Positions 1 to 8,794 of a stretch of 64,000 nt of DNA are shown here, piece after piece; within the stretch, counting starts at the first letter, position 1; each line of letters begins with the position of its first letter. The position numbers were made by a program, and so were the translations under genes. The stretch spans positions 33,014 to 97,013 of the forward strand of contig NZ_SOEF01000006.1 of assembly GCF_004366375.1 (NCBI RefSeq), written 5' to 3'. The DNA is from Halanaerobium congolense. Lineage in GTDB: Bacteria; Bacillota; Halanaerobiia; Halanaerobiales; Halanaerobiaceae. Under the pieces are notes generated by a model. It had not been told where the DNA came from, did no database searches, and saw only the letters and a list, made by a program, of their open reading frames with translations.

Positions 1-558
1 ATGACTGTTATGGATTGGAATCTGGGGGAGTTAGAATCTATAATAGATTATTCAGCTCAAATTGGAGCCAAAGCAGCTCATATTTTCTTTATGGTTCCCA
101 CAGGAAGAGCAGCTTATATAGAAGAGAGTGCGATTTCTAAAAAAGAATATCAGCTGGCAGTAGAGAGAATTATGAGAAAATCGGAAGAGGTAGAGATTGA
201 GGTTAAGCCTGTCTGTGCTCCTCAATTTATTGCCACAGCTGACCAGCTTGATATTAACTCCCGCTTTAAAAACGGCTGTCTGGCAGGAGTAAGTTATTGT
301 ATTGTCAATCCTGTAGGAGATGTTCAGCCCTGTGCCTATCTTGATCTTAAAGTTGGAAATGTTAAAGAAGAAAGTTTTAAATCTATCTGGGAAAATAGTA
401 AAATTTTAAATGAGATGAGAACTTTAGACTGGGAAGGAAAATGCGGCAGCTGCAAATATGGCAGCAGCTGTAGAGGATGTAGAGCCAGAGCTTATTATTA
501 CAGTGGTGACTACATGAAAGCAGATCCCTTTTGCTCAATAGAAAATACTGGTCTGTAG
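1..558 (+). CDS. Radical SAM heme-synthesis protein (AhbC/AhbD/NirJ type), C-terminal part
   Basis: The window opens inside this gene. The 185 visible codons lack the radical SAM CxxxCxxC motif, which should lie upstream of base 1. What remains is the end of the barrel plus a SPASM-type cysteine-rich tail: CLAGVSYC, then QPCAYL, then CGSC, CRGCRARAYY and a final PFC. This arrangement is typical of the NirJ/AhbC/AhbD family, which removes acetate side chains from or decarboxylates iron-tetrapyrroles. Siroheme decarboxylase genes ahbA and ahbB follow, which supports a role in the last steps from siroheme to heme. I cannot tell AhbC from AhbD from this half. The ATG at base 1 is probably an internal methionine. 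Confidence 0.8.
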   Translation: MTVMDWNLGELESIIDYSAQIGAKAAHIFFMVPTGRAAYIEESAISKKEYQLAVERIMRKSEEVEIEVKPVCAPQFIATADQLDINSRFKNGCLAGVSYCIVNPVGDVQPCAYLDLKVGNVKEESFKSIWENSKILNEMRTLDWEGKCGSCKYGSSCRGCRARAYYYSGDYMKADPFCSIENTGL

Positions 559-566
559 TTCTGTGA

Positions 567-755
567 TATAATCAGATTCAGATAGTAGAAAAAAGAGAAG
601 CAAAAATTGTTGAGCAATTTTCTAACAAGTATTCAACAGAAGAGGTTAATAATCTAATTGGACTTTATCGTGATCAGTATGGAGAATTAAAGGAAGAAAA
701 GCTGGAAATATCAGAGCCGTCTGCATCAGGAATTCTGGAAGCAGACCGCGATTGA
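567..755 (+). pseudogene. Decayed gene fragment, unrecognised
   Basis: A stretch of about 62 codons without a stop, after a TGA at 564-566 and ending in TGA at 753-755. It reads as plausible protein (IVEQFSNKYSTEEVNNLIG in its centre) but has no ATG, GTG or TTG start and no ribosome site. I read it as the tail of a lost gene in the heme region. Family not recognised. Confidence 0.4.
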
Positions 756-866
756 GCTGGAGTTAATGTATAATCTATAAATTTATTTTAAATATTTTAA
801 TTAATAATTATTAAGTTCAGTTTATAAAATCATAGGCTGAGCTTATTTTATTTAGGAGCTGTTTTT

Positions 867-1340
867 ATGGAAAAAATTGATAAGAAAATTCTCGATAGAC
901 TGCAGACTGGCTTAAAATTAGAAGCCTCACCTTTTCAAAAAATAGCGGCAGAACTGGGAATCGAAGCAGAGGAACTGCTGCGGCGAATTAAAAAGCTTAA
1001 AAAAGAAGGTTATATTCGTCGACTGGGGGGAATTTTTAGATCTTCAAGATTGGGTTATAAAAGTACTCTTGTAGCCTTAAAAGTGGAGGAAAAAAACTTT
1101 TATCAGGTAGCTGAAATTATCAATCAGCACTCAGGTGTAACTCACAATTATCGCAGAGATCATCAATTAAATCTCTGGTTTACCCTCTCAACTACCAGTG
1201 AACTTGAGCAAGATAATTTTCTGGCACAAATTAAAGCTTTGCCAGGAGTAAAAGAACTCTATCAGCTGCCAAAAGAGAAATTTTTTAAATTAAATGTTTT
1301 TTTTAAAATGGAAGAGGAAGCCGGTGATGATCATGAATAA
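867..1340 (+). CDS. ahbA: Siroheme decarboxylase subunit AhbA (Lrp/AsnC-like)
   Basis: A 157-residue Lrp/AsnC-like protein. The N-terminal helix-turn-helix (about residues 5-55, with PFQKIAAELGIE) is followed by a RAM/AsnC-like ligand domain holding HNYRRDHQLNLWFTLS. AhbA and AhbB form the siroheme decarboxylase, which converts siroheme to 12,18-didecarboxysiroheme. The pairing with ahbB, the upstream radical SAM gene and the downstream hem genes argues for the enzyme and against a plain Lrp regulator. The start has TAGGAG 12 bases upstream. It overlaps ahbB by 14 bases, so the two are translationally coupled. Confidence 0.88.
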   Translation: MEKIDKKILDRLQTGLKLEASPFQKIAAELGIEAEELLRRIKKLKKEGYIRRLGGIFRSSRLGYKSTLVALKVEEKNFYQVAEIINQHSGVTHNYRRDHQLNLWFTLSTTSELEQDNFLAQIKALPGVKELYQLPKEKFFKLNVFFKMEEEAGDDHE

Positions 1341-1845
1341 TATTTCTGATAAAAAATTCGGAGAAATCGTGGATGAGCTTGATAAAAAGATTATTAAGGT
1401 TTTAGAAACTGATATACCACTGACCTTAAACCCCTATCAGAAAATAGCTGAAGATTTAAACATTGATCGGGCTGAACTTTTAACAAGACTGCAGAAGCTT
1501 AAAGAAAGAAAAATTTTAAAAAGAATTTCTGCTATTTTACACCATAGAGATTCAGGTTATCAGGCAAATGGAATGTTTGTTTGCCATTTTAGTGAGCAGG
1601 AGATTGATCAGCTGGGAAAGGAAATTTCTAAACTGGAAGCAGTGAGCCACTGTTATCAGCGCCAGACTTATCAAAACTGGCCCTATAATTTTTATGCAAT
1701 GATGCACGCTAAAAATAAAGAAGAACTGGAAAAGAAGGTTAATCAGCTGGTTGAAAAGTATAAGATCGAAGATTATCAAATTTTATATTCGACGGAAGAA
1801 TTAAAAAAAACCAGTATGAAGTATTTTGGTTGTGGTGTAAAATAA
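1327..1845 (+). CDS. ahbB: Siroheme decarboxylase subunit AhbB (Lrp/AsnC-like)
   Basis: Paralog of the preceding gene and the second half of siroheme decarboxylase. It has the same layout: an N-terminal HTH (NPYQKIAEDLNIDRAELL) and an AsnC-like domain with SHCYQRQTYQNWPYNFYAMMH. The ATG at 1327 was chosen because GGAAGAGGAAG at 1310-1320 is well spaced before it. The same frame is open back to 1294, but the only earlier start candidate there is not preceded by a ribosome site. From this start it has about 172 residues. It should act in the cytoplasm with AhbA. Confidence 0.87.
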   Translation: MIMNNISDKKFGEIVDELDKKIIKVLETDIPLTLNPYQKIAEDLNIDRAELLTRLQKLKERKILKRISAILHHRDSGYQANGMFVCHFSEQEIDQLGKEISKLEAVSHCYQRQTYQNWPYNFYAMMHAKNKEELEKKVNQLVEKYKIEDYQILYSTEELKKTSMKYFGCGVK

Positions 1846-1849
1846 GTTT

Positions 1850-2262
1850 TGGAGATTCATTTTGAAATTATCTAAAAAATTAAAAAGAAGACTCTCTTTT
1901 TGATAAAATGTTTTTAGAACCAAAAACAGGTTAATTAAAGCTGAAAGACAGGAAATAATGAAGTCCCAAACAGTAAAGAATTCGCAGATATTCTGAGTCA
2001 TTTCCCAGCCAGAATATGTAACTTTAAATTCAATGAATACTGCTGAAGTAGAAAAATATCTCAAGCAGCAGAATTCTTAAATGACCACTGAGAAGAGTTT
2101 AAGATCAAACATCTTCCAGGTAAAGTTCCTGCTGATATTTTATTTCTATCAAGACTTAAGAGTAATGCTAAAATTAAAGTTCTAAAATCTAAAATTGTAA
2201 TTATTGATGGCCAGGAAGTTAAAGATTCTACTGTTCTTTTAGGAGACAAAAAAACAGGATAA
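1850..2262 (+). pseudogene. Decayed coding region, unrecognised
   Basis: Roughly 410 bases between ahbB and the H-NOX receptor hold broken coding sequence. One piece contains MNTAEVEKYLKQQNS before a TAA. A second frame (2110-2262) runs about 50 codons through HLPGKVPADILFLSRLK and KSKIVIIDGQEVKDSTVLLG to a TAA. Stops and frame changes separate the pieces and no intact start exists. I do not recognise the family. Confidence 0.4.
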
Positions 2263-2385
2263 ACAGATGAGAAATGTTTTAAGAATCTTAGAAATACCCG
2301 ACAGAGAAAACCCTGGCAGTATACAGTTGGTACCTAATTTTTTTTGCTTTTAAAGCAGGTATTATTTCCTCAATCAAGAATAATT

Positions 2386-2415
2386 AAATATAGCTTAATT
2401 TATTAAGCTATATTT
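2386..2415. terminator. AT-rich 14-bp inverted repeat upstream of the H-NOX receptor
   Basis: AAATATAGCTTAAT and its exact reverse complement are separated by TT, followed by TTTATTTAAA. It is either a weak terminator for the upstream region or an operator for the H-NOX MCP, whose start is about 80 bases downstream. The low GC of the stem makes a strong terminator unlikely. Confidence 0.4.
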
Positions 2416-2493
2416 ATTTAAACTATGTTTTAAGATAAAGGAAAAAAATTCTATTGAAATTTTGAAATTAAAATTATTACTGGGGGGAAGTAT

Positions 2494-4308
2494 ATGAAGG
2501 GAACAGTCGTTTCGACCTGGCTTAAAACTCTTACCAAAACTTATGGAGAGGAAGTAGTCAACAGTGCAAAAAAGAAAGCGGGATTTAAAGAAGATTTAAT
2601 TATCACACCAATGACAACAATTGAAGATCAAAAAACAAAGGATTTAATGAAATATATAGGACAGGAGGTAGGTAAAAAGCCCGGTGAAATCTGGCATAAT
2701 ATGGGGATGAAAAATATTGAAACTTTTTCAAACTGGTTTCCCTCATATTTCAGCAATCGCACTTTAAAAAACTTTTTAATGTTGATGGACACCGTACATC
2801 TGCAGTTAACAGAAATGATTCCAGGAGCCAACCCTCCTCGCCTGCGGGCAAAGGAATTAAATGACCATAAAATAGAAATGACATATAAGTCTGAAAGAGG
2901 GATGTACGATTATTTTTTAGGGCTTTTAGAGGGCAGTTCTTCATTTTTTAAAACTCCTATTGAAGTTGAAGAAATTGACAGAGGAACCCTGGATGATGGA
3001 CGAGATTTCTTAACTATACATATTAGCTTTGAAAAATCATTTAGAAATGAAAAAAAATACTTATTCTCTAAAATTCTGGGACTGGGCATATTTAAAAGTA
3101 TTCCTGCTAAAATGGGGCTTACTGTTTTTGTTTTAAGCTTTGCCTTAACATCTCTACCGCAGTTTTCAGCAGGTTGGACAATTAATCTGGCTGCAGCTGT
3201 CGGACTGGGTATTATTTTAGCCCTAATCAGCAGACTTTTAATGTCCCCGGTTAAAGCAATTGATAATGAGTTAAGTAAAATAGAAATATTAAATCTTGAT
3301 GATGAAAATAGACTAAAAACCGCTGATGATTTTGAAAGATTATTTAATAAACTGCGTCAGATAAAAGCCAAATTGAGAGAAGATATTCTTTTCTTAAAAG
3401 GTGGAACAGATGATATGCACAACTTTACTAAAGATTTTGTTGAGCTGGCAGAAGATATGGAAGAAGTTTCTGACAGTATTGCAACCGTTGTAGATGAAGT
3501 TGCGAAGGGAGCTCAGGCTCAGGCTCAGGAAACTGAAGAATCAGCTTATATCGTCAATCAAAATGTTGAAGAAATTGAAAAATTGGTTGAAGCCGGTCAG
3601 GACAGCCGTGAAAATTTAGAAAATGCTGTTACAAATATTCGTTCTTCCACCCAGGCTGTTGTTGATGTTAATCAGAGGATCAGTGGAGTTCGAGAAGCAT
3701 TTGCCAATGTTAATCAGTTAGGAAAACAGCTTTCGGAAAAAATAGAGACAATCATGGAAATTGTAGATACAGTTGAAGATATTGCTGGTCAGACTAATCT
3801 GCTTTCACTCAATGCTTCTATTGAAGCTGCCCGTTCTTCTGATAATGGTCGCGGTTTTACAGTAGTTGCAGAAGAAGTAAGAAAACTTGCCGAAGAATCT
3901 CAGCAGGCAGTAGAAACAATCAGAAAAAATCTGGGAGAGTTTACCGAACATGTTGAAACTCTTAGCTCCAGTATTAGTGAGCAGTTTACCAATCTTGAGA
4001 CAAGTAATCAAGCTCTAGAGGAAGTTGCTAAATCAAGTAATAGTGCTACCAATGATATTGAATCTGCTACTAATCAGGTTGTCGATATAGTAAACAGCTT
4101 AAATACTGAGACAAAAAAAATTAGAGAAGTCATTGAAAACTTTAATAATCTGGCTGCAATTGCTCAGGAAAATTCAGCTTCCAGTGAAGAAATGAGTGCC
4201 AGCGTTAATAATTATTCTGAAAAAATTAAAGAAATGACAGGTTATATTGAACAGATGGAAGACTTAACAGAAAACTTCCGCAAAAACCTTAAAAGTTACA
4301 ATGTCTAA
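2494..4308 (+). CDS. H-NOX (heme) domain methyl-accepting chemotaxis protein
   Basis: A 604-residue chemoreceptor whose sensor is an N-terminal heme-nitric oxide/oxygen binding (H-NOX) domain, residues 1 to about 185. The proximal heme ligand is H102 (in TVHLQL), the propionate-binding YxSxR motif is Y131-S133-R135, and P115 is present. The distal triad W9, N74 and Y140 is present at the same numbers as in the O2-binding Caldanaerobacter (Thermoanaerobacter tengcongensis) H-NOX as I remember it, so O2 binding is likely. Two hydrophobic helices at about 207-226 and 229-252 anchor it, leaving the H-NOX domain cytoplasmic. The MCP signalling domain follows, with its hairpin tip around [18 protein letters not shown]. 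Start ATG has GGGGGGAAG upstream. It lies inside the heme gene cluster. Confidence 0.95.
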   Translation: MKGTVVSTWLKTLTKTYGEEVVNSAKKKAGFKEDLIITPMTTIEDQKTKDLMKYIGQEVGKKPGEIWHNMGMKNIETFSNWFPSYFSNRTLKNFLMLMDTVHLQLTEMIPGANPPRLRAKELNDHKIEMTYKSERGMYDYFLGLLEGSSSFFKTPIEVEEIDRGTLDDGRDFLTIHISFEKSFRNEKKYLFSKILGLGIFKSIPAKMGLTVFVLSFALTSLPQFSAGWTINLAAAVGLGIILALISRLLMSPVKAIDNELSKIEILNLDDENRLKTADDFERLFNKLRQIKAKLREDILFLKGGTDDMHNFTKDFVELAEDMEEVSDSIATVVDEVAKGAQAQAQETEESAYIVNQNVEEIEKLVEAGQDSRENLENAVTNIRSSTQAVVDVNQRISGVREAFANVNQLGKQLSEKIETIMEIVDTVEDIAGQTNLLSLNASIEAARSSDNGRGFTVVAEEVRKLAEESQQAVETIRKNLGEFTEHVETLSSSISEQFTNLETSNQALEEVAKSSNSATNDIESATNQVVDIVNSLNTETKKIREVIENFNNLAAIAQENSASSEEMSASVNNYSEKIKEMTGYIEQMEDLTENFRKNLKSYNV

Positions 4309-4342
4309 AAAATTAAAATAGAACATCCAGAAAGATAAATTT

Positions 4343-4386
4343 ATAGGTACCAGGTACAAATCGTCCGATTTGTACCTGGTACCTAT
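4343..4386. repeat. Perfect 21-bp inverted repeat with 2-nt spacer
   Basis: Left arm 4343-4363 (ATAGGTACCAGGTACAAATCG, shown here as its ends ATAGG and AATCG) matches right arm 4366-4386 exactly in reverse complement, with TC between. The stem is rich in GGTACC/GTACC units. No T-run follows, so it is not a standard terminator. It may be a REP-like or miniature element, or a processed hairpin between the receptor gene and hemA. Confidence 0.75.
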
Positions 4387-4496
4387 CGTTCTTCCAAACT
4401 TTTTTGCAGTAGAAGAAAATTTGTAATATAATTAAAGTTGAGTAAAAGTAAAATTTAGAAACAAGATATAAAAATTATAAAAAAGGAGGCCTTTTG

Positions 4497-5795
4497 ATGC
4501 AGCTTTTAGTATCCGGAATTAATCATAAAACAGCTCCAATTTCAATTAGAGATCAGCTTTCTCAAAAAACAGCTGAGATCAAAAAAGAACTAAAACAGGA
4601 ATTGAGCAAAAATAGTTTTAAAGAATTTTTTATATTAAATACCTGTAATCGTTTTGAGATCTATCTTTATTCTGAAAAAGAAGTTGAAACTAGAAATACT
4701 TTAAAAAAATATATTTATAAGCTGCTAGGAAACACTCTCAAAGGCCATTTTAGATATAAAATTAATGACTTAAATGACTATCTTTATCAGTACCATGATC
4801 TGCAGGCTGTTGAACATCTATACCGGGTGGCAGCCGGGCTTGATTCTCTGATCAAAGGAGAAGATCAGATTTTAGCACAGCTTAAAAAACAGTTTAGAGA
4901 ATATAAAGAAGACAATCTAACTGGCTCTTATTTAAATCAGCTCTGTTTGGAAGCGATTAAAGTTGGAAAAATGGTAAGAACCAAAACTAAAATTAATGAG
5001 CGGGCGGTTTCGATAAGTTATGCGGCAGTAGAGCTGGCCCGGGATATTTTTGGCAGCCTTAGGGGAGAAAAAGTGATGATTCTCGGCGCTGGTGAGACAG
5101 CAGAGTTAACTCTTAAAAACTTACTTAATTATGGTGTAGAAGGAATTATGGTGGCAAACCGTACTTATGCTAATGGACAGAAACTGGCAGCTGAATATGG
5201 GGGAGAAGCTATTCACTGGGAAGAATTTAAAGCTAGAGTTGAAGAAGTTGATATTATAATTGCTTCTACAGCAGCTCCTCATACAGTACTTCATAAAAAT
5301 GATCTTTTAGATAAAGTAGAGGAAAAACATGGGCCAATGTTTTTAATTGATATTGCTCTACCAAGAGATATTGATCAAAATGTTGAAGAGCTTCCTGGAG
5401 TTCATTTATATAATATAGATGATTTAAAGAGGGTAATTGATAAAAATTTAAACTTAAGGGAAAATGAAGTTACTAAAGCAGAAGCAATAATTGAAGAAGA
5501 AAAATATAATTTTCAGCGCTGGCTGCGAGAACGACGCTGTGTTCCTCTGATTAAGGAAATGAGAGAGGATGCACAGAATATTAAAGAAAAAGAAGTGAAA
5601 AGAGCTTTGCATCAGCTTAGAAATTCAGAGCTTGAATCGGAAGAAATTATTGAACAGCTGGCCCACCGCCTCTTAAATAAATTATTACACCAGCCAACTG
5701 TTGGACTTAAAGAGCTGGCGGTAGAAAGTAAAAAACCAAAAGAAGCTCAATTAGAAGCTGTAAAAACAATTTTTGCAGTAGGCGAAAAAGAATAA
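4497..5795 (+). CDS. hemA: Glutamyl-tRNA reductase
   Basis: Reduces glutamyl-tRNA(Glu) to glutamate-1-semialdehyde, the first committed step of C5 tetrapyrrole synthesis, using NADPH. The N-terminal GINHKTAPISIRD and the NTCNRFEIY motif with the catalytic cysteine are clear. The NADPH domain has VMILGAGETAELTLKNL, and the C-terminal dimerisation helices carry RWLRERRCVPLI. About 432 residues, the usual length. AAGGAGG at 4484-4490 selects the ATG at 4497; a TTG lies directly before it. It heads the hem run, 24 bases before the precorrin-2 dehydrogenase gene. Confidence 0.96.
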   Translation: MQLLVSGINHKTAPISIRDQLSQKTAEIKKELKQELSKNSFKEFFILNTCNRFEIYLYSEKEVETRNTLKKYIYKLLGNTLKGHFRYKINDLNDYLYQYHDLQAVEHLYRVAAGLDSLIKGEDQILAQLKKQFREYKEDNLTGSYLNQLCLEAIKVGKMVRTKTKINERAVSISYAAVELARDIFGSLRGEKVMILGAGETAELTLKNLLNYGVEGIMVANRTYANGQKLAAEYGGEAIHWEEFKARVEEVDIIIASTAAPHTVLHKNDLLDKVEEKHGPMFLIDIALPRDIDQNVEELPGVHLYNIDDLKRVIDKNLNLRENEVTKAEAIIEEEKYNFQRWLRERRCVPLIKEMREDAQNIKEKEVKRALHQLRNSELESEEIIEQLAHRLLNKLLHQPTVGLKELAVESKKPKEAQLEAVKTIFAVGEKE

Positions 5796-5819
5796 TTGTA
5801 TTTTTAAAGGAGAACAGCT

Positions 5820-6548
5820 GTGAAATTTTACCCGATAAATTTAAATTTAAAAGATAAAAATGTATTAATTGTAGGCGCGGGTAAAGTAGCACTGCGTAAA
5901 TTTAAGCGTTTACTGCAGACCAGAGCGCAGATAAAAATAATTTCTCCAGAATTTAATTGGGAATTCTTACCCTATTTAAATCAGGAATCAGAAAAATATA
6001 TTTTTTTAAAAAGAAAATTTAAAGATGAAGATTTAATTGGACAATTTTTAGTTTTTGCTGCCACTGATAATTCAGAATTAAATCAACGAATTGCTTTTCT
6101 GGCCAGAGGAAAAAATATTCTGGTTAATATAATAGATAATGCTGAACTTTCAGATTTTACTGTTCCAGCAGTGGTAAATAGAGGTGAATTGCTTTTGACT
6201 GCTGCTTCCGGTTCAAATCTGCCTGCTCTTTCAAAAAATATTAGAAAAAAATTGGAATCTGATTTTGGGATTGAATACCGGCTTCTGCTTGATATAATGT
6301 CAGAAAAAAGGAAGGCAATTATAGAGGATATTGATAGTATTGAACTTAGAAAATTAATTTTCAGGGAAATAGCTTCTGCTGACTTTTTAACTAAAATAAG
6401 AAAAATTATAGTTGATTACAATCCCCAAATTTTATCTAACAGTAATTATCAGCCTAATGACTCGGAATATCAATTAATTAAAAAAGAGATAGAAAAAGCT
6501 ATTTCACAGCTGATAGAAAGAAAGAAGTTTCATAATGAAGAACTTTAA
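5820..6548 (+). CDS. Precorrin-2 dehydrogenase (CysG N-terminal/Met8-like)
   Basis: NAD-dependent oxidation of precorrin-2 to sirohydrochlorin on the siroheme branch. The protein starts FYPINLNLKDKNVLIVGAG with a Rossmann glycine motif near residues 16-20, then the family's VFAATDNSELNQRI and the FTVPAVVNRGELLLTAASG segment. 242 residues with a GTG start preceded by AAAGGAGAACAG. Some members also insert iron, but a separate CbiX/SirB-like chelatase gene ends this cluster, so dehydrogenase alone is the simpler reading. Confidence 0.88.
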   Translation: MKFYPINLNLKDKNVLIVGAGKVALRKFKRLLQTRAQIKIISPEFNWEFLPYLNQESEKYIFLKRKFKDEDLIGQFLVFAATDNSELNQRIAFLARGKNILVNIIDNAELSDFTVPAVVNRGELLLTAASGSNLPALSKNIRKKLESDFGIEYRLLLDIMSEKRKAIIEDIDSIELRKLIFREIASADFLTKIRKIIVDYNPQILSNSNYQPNDSEYQLIKKEIEKAISQLIERKKFHNEEL

Positions 6549-6560
6549 GGTGGAGATCTG

Positions 6561-6839
6561 ATGTTAACCAGATTATATTTATTAAGATATGGAGAAGCTG
6601 ACTGGAATCAGAAGTTTTTTTTCGAGAAGATTATTGAGAGACATCAGGGCAATAAAATACTGGTGGTTACTCATGGAGGGGTTATCAAATTATAACTGAT
6701 AGCTGTTCTGTCAATTAAGCTCGAAAATTTTTGGCAGTTTCAGATAGATAATTGTTCTCTAACTGAGCTGAAAATTTATGATCAGGAGATAATTTTAAGT
6801 AAATTAAATTTTACAAATGACCTTGGGAACAGGTATTAG
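6561..6839 (+). pseudogene. Broken CobC/GpmB-type histidine phosphatase (alpha-ribazole phosphatase-like)
   Basis: The reading starts at an ATG with GGTGGAGATCTG upstream and gives LTRLYLLRYGEADWNQ, the N-terminal RHGE motif of histidine phosphatases with the catalytic His changed to Tyr. It then jumps across a large deletion to RHQGNKILVVTHGGVIK, which holds the second catalytic His, hits a TAA, and continues in frame to TAG at 6839. A cobC-like phosphatase next to tetrapyrrole and cobalt genes suggests a former cobalamin link. Non-functional. Confidence 0.75.
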
Positions 6840-7039
6840 GTAGATAATTATTTAATTTAGCTGTTTGTTTAAAGTTATTAGATTTTTGATTTAAGTAACT
6901 TTAATTATGATTATATACTTTTAATCTCAATCTGATGGTTGGGATCTTTTTTTATCTACTTTTTAAGGCATCCTATATAAAGTTAAAAATTTCCATGGAA
7001 GAAAATGGGGTTGGTTTTTAGGCTAAGAATCCTCCGAGA

Positions 7040-7335
7040 CTAGATATTAGCTTTTTTAAAGTCTGCTGGAAATTTAAATTAACCAGCTTTATCAAGCGCT
7101 TCAGCATCAATTTAATCAGATTTAGCACTGTGATGATTTTTTTTTGGTTAGAGCAGGCGTGACTTCTTTAACAGTATAGCCCTGATCTAAGAGCCATGAG
7201 CAAGAGAATGACCAAGCTCCTGGGTATCTTCCAGTCCAAAGATGATTTTCTTATCAGGTTGAGATTCAACTGCAGGGACTTGGAGAATATAAGGGTGTTC
7301 AGCAGTGTTATTCAAATAAAATCACTGAATCAATT
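7040..7335 (-). pseudogene. IS110-family transposase remnant
   Basis: Read on the minus strand, a broken frame gives KKIIFGLEDTQELGHSLA. After a frameshift it gives LLDQGYTVKEVTPALTKKK, and after stops KSD-IDAEALDKAG. The GLEDT...G.SLA segment and the KSD..DAEA motif are hallmarks of the DEDD catalytic domain of IS110-type recombinases. Several stops and frameshifts show it is dead. Neither end of the element can be placed with confidence. The stretch from 6840 to 7040 shows nothing recognisable. Confidence 0.7.
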
Positions 7336-7412
7336 AAAAGTTAAAAGATAGCTAAATTTAATTTACACAATTTATTATACAATACTGAGTAAAAAAACAA
7401 TTTATATTTAAA

Positions 7413-7436
7413 TAGTGATATATTTCAATATCACTA
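7413..7436. promoter_or_regulatory. Operator-like 9-bp inverted repeat upstream of cbiM
   Basis: TAGTGATAT and its exact complement ATATCACTA are separated by six bases. The pair ends 30 bases before the cbiM start. No cobalamin riboswitch is visible between the IS110 remnant and cbiM, so this palindrome is the best candidate for control of the metal transporter operon. The regulator is unknown. Confidence 0.5.
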
Positions 7437-7465
7437 AGTATATATATTATAAGAGGAGGGTGACT

Positions 7466-8077
7466 ATGCATATTTCGGAAGGTGTTTTGTCTGCGCCAGT
7501 TTTAATCAGTGGAGCTGTGCTTACAGCAGCTGGAGTGGCAGTTGGATTAAAAAAGATGAAGGACCAGGATATACCCAGAACAGCATTAATATCGGCAGCT
7601 TTATTTGTAGCTTCCTTAATTCATTTGCCGCTGGGGCCGACAAGTGTTCATTTAATCTTAAATGGTACAGCCGGGATAATACTCGGCTGGCAGATTTTCC
7701 CGGCAATTTTAATTTCTTTATTTTTACAGAGTATTTTATTTCAATTTGGAGGAATTACCACTCTGGGTATTAATACATTTAATATAGCTTTTCCTGGAAT
7801 TGCAGCTTATTATCTATTCGCTTTTGCCAGGATAAATAGTAATCTTCGGCTAGGTATTCTTTCTTTTATCAGTGGTGGTTTTGCAGTTTTTTTAACTTCT
7901 ATTCTGGTTGCTTTTTCTCTTGCTTTTACAGATCAATCTTTTTTAGAAATTGCAAAACTGTCGGTTGTCTCATATTTACCAGTTATAATTATTGAAGGAA
8001 TAATAACTGTATTTGTAGTTTTTTCAATCAAAAAAATAAATATAAATATTTTAGGGGGAATCAAAGAAGATGTTTAA
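7466..8077 (+). CDS. cbiM: Cobalt/nickel ECF transporter substrate-binding membrane protein
   Basis: The S component of a metal ECF transporter. The mature-type start MHISEGVLSAPV holds the conserved N-terminal His-2 that coordinates Co2+ or Ni2+. Several hydrophobic helices follow, with the family segment LIHLPLGPTSVHLILNG. The ATG at 7466 was chosen over earlier in-frame starts because AGAGGAGGG precedes it and because the free N-terminus is needed for metal binding. 203 residues. It overlaps the next gene by 8 bases. Cobalt versus nickel cannot be told from sequence alone. Confidence 0.9.
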   Translation: MHISEGVLSAPVLISGAVLTAAGVAVGLKKMKDQDIPRTALISAALFVASLIHLPLGPTSVHLILNGTAGIILGWQIFPAILISLFLQSILFQFGGITTLGINTFNIAFPGIAAYYLFAFARINSNLRLGILSFISGGFAVFLTSILVAFSLAFTDQSFLEIAKLSVVSYLPVIIIEGIITVFVVFSIKKININILGGIKEDV

Positions 8078-8636
8078 TAAATTAAATCTATCAATTTTGT
8101 TACTTTTGTTGTTAGCTGTTTTGTTATTTTTAACCTCTGCAGTTCTGGCTCACGGAGTTCATTTAGATGCCTATGTAGAGGGAAACAAAATTATTGCTGA
8201 AGCTTCTTTTTCAGATGGAGCAGCTATAAAAAATTCTGAGATTAATATTTATGATGAGCACGGTTATCTTTTAAACACCTATCAGACTGATGAAAATGGA
8301 ATAGTAGAGTTTAAAATACCTGTACTGGAAGATCTGAAATTAGTTTTAAACGATAATCTGGGTCATCAGGATCAATATATTGTAAAAAGATCTAAACTTC
8401 CAGCTGAGTTCCAAAGTTCAAATTCTGAATCAAAAATGGAAGCAGTAAATGATGTTAGTGAAGAACAATTACGAATAATAGTTAGTGAAGAGCTGGATAA
8501 AAAACTGGCCCCTATTAATCATGATTTAGATCAGTTGTCTAATAGTGGTCCAGGAATGACGGAGATAATTGGTGGAATAGGTTATATATTTGGACTAATG
8601 GGTCTTTATTTTTATTTTAAAAAGAGAGAAAATTAA
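8070..8636 (+). CDS. CbiN/NikL-like accessory membrane component of the metal ECF transporter
   Basis: 188 residues. There is an N-terminal hydrophobic segment (about 7-27) ending in AHGVHLDAYVEG, a predicted extracytoplasmic beta-rich domain with EINIYDEHGYLLNTYQTDENG, an acidic linker, and a C-terminal helix IIGGIGYIFGLMGLYFYF followed by KKREN. Two membrane helices flanking an outer domain fit the CbiN/NikL role. The protein is about twice the length of classical CbiN and looks more like the NikL type of nickel transporters. It sits between cbiM and the broken cbiQ. Confidence 0.75.
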   Translation: MFNKLNLSILLLLLLAVLLFLTSAVLAHGVHLDAYVEGNKIIAEASFSDGAAIKNSEINIYDEHGYLLNTYQTDENGIVEFKIPVLEDLKLVLNDNLGHQDQYIVKRSKLPAEFQSSNSESKMEAVNDVSEEQLRIIVSEELDKKLAPINHDLDQLSNSGPGMTEIIGGIGYIFGLMGLYFYFKKREN

Positions 8637-8638
8637 TA

Positions 8639-8753
8639 ATGCTGGAAGAAAAATTAGCGGCTGGTTCCAGCTGGATTCACAAACTTGATCCCCGGGCCAA
8701 ATTAGTGGTTGGATTATTTTTTTCTTTTCTAATTACATTTAGGACAAATGTCC
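8639..8753 (+). pseudogene. cbiQ: cbiQ, 5' fragment (interrupted)
   Basis: The first 38 codons of the ECF transmembrane protein CbiQ: an ATG two bases after the preceding stop, then KLAAGSSWIHKLDPRAKL and a hydrophobic run. SSWIHKLDPRAKL is the conserved CbiQ N-terminus. The frame is cut at 8753 by a 1.7-kb insertion. The rest of cbiQ resumes at 10451. Joining the halves through one copy of the 12-bp repeat leaves them one base out of frame, so clean excision would not restore the gene. Confidence 0.85.
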
Positions 8754-8794
8754 GGTCCTATTCTTCCTGATTCTTAGTATTTCAAATTAATCAA

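Noticed and set aside
2061..2249. Minus-strand open frame of 62 codons opposite the decayed region after ahbB
   Set aside because: No ribosome site and protein composition unlike real proteins; the plus strand shows better coding traces.
7340..7465. Cobalamin riboswitch before cbiM
   Set aside because: No B12-box-like sequence or fitting structure was found in the short leader.
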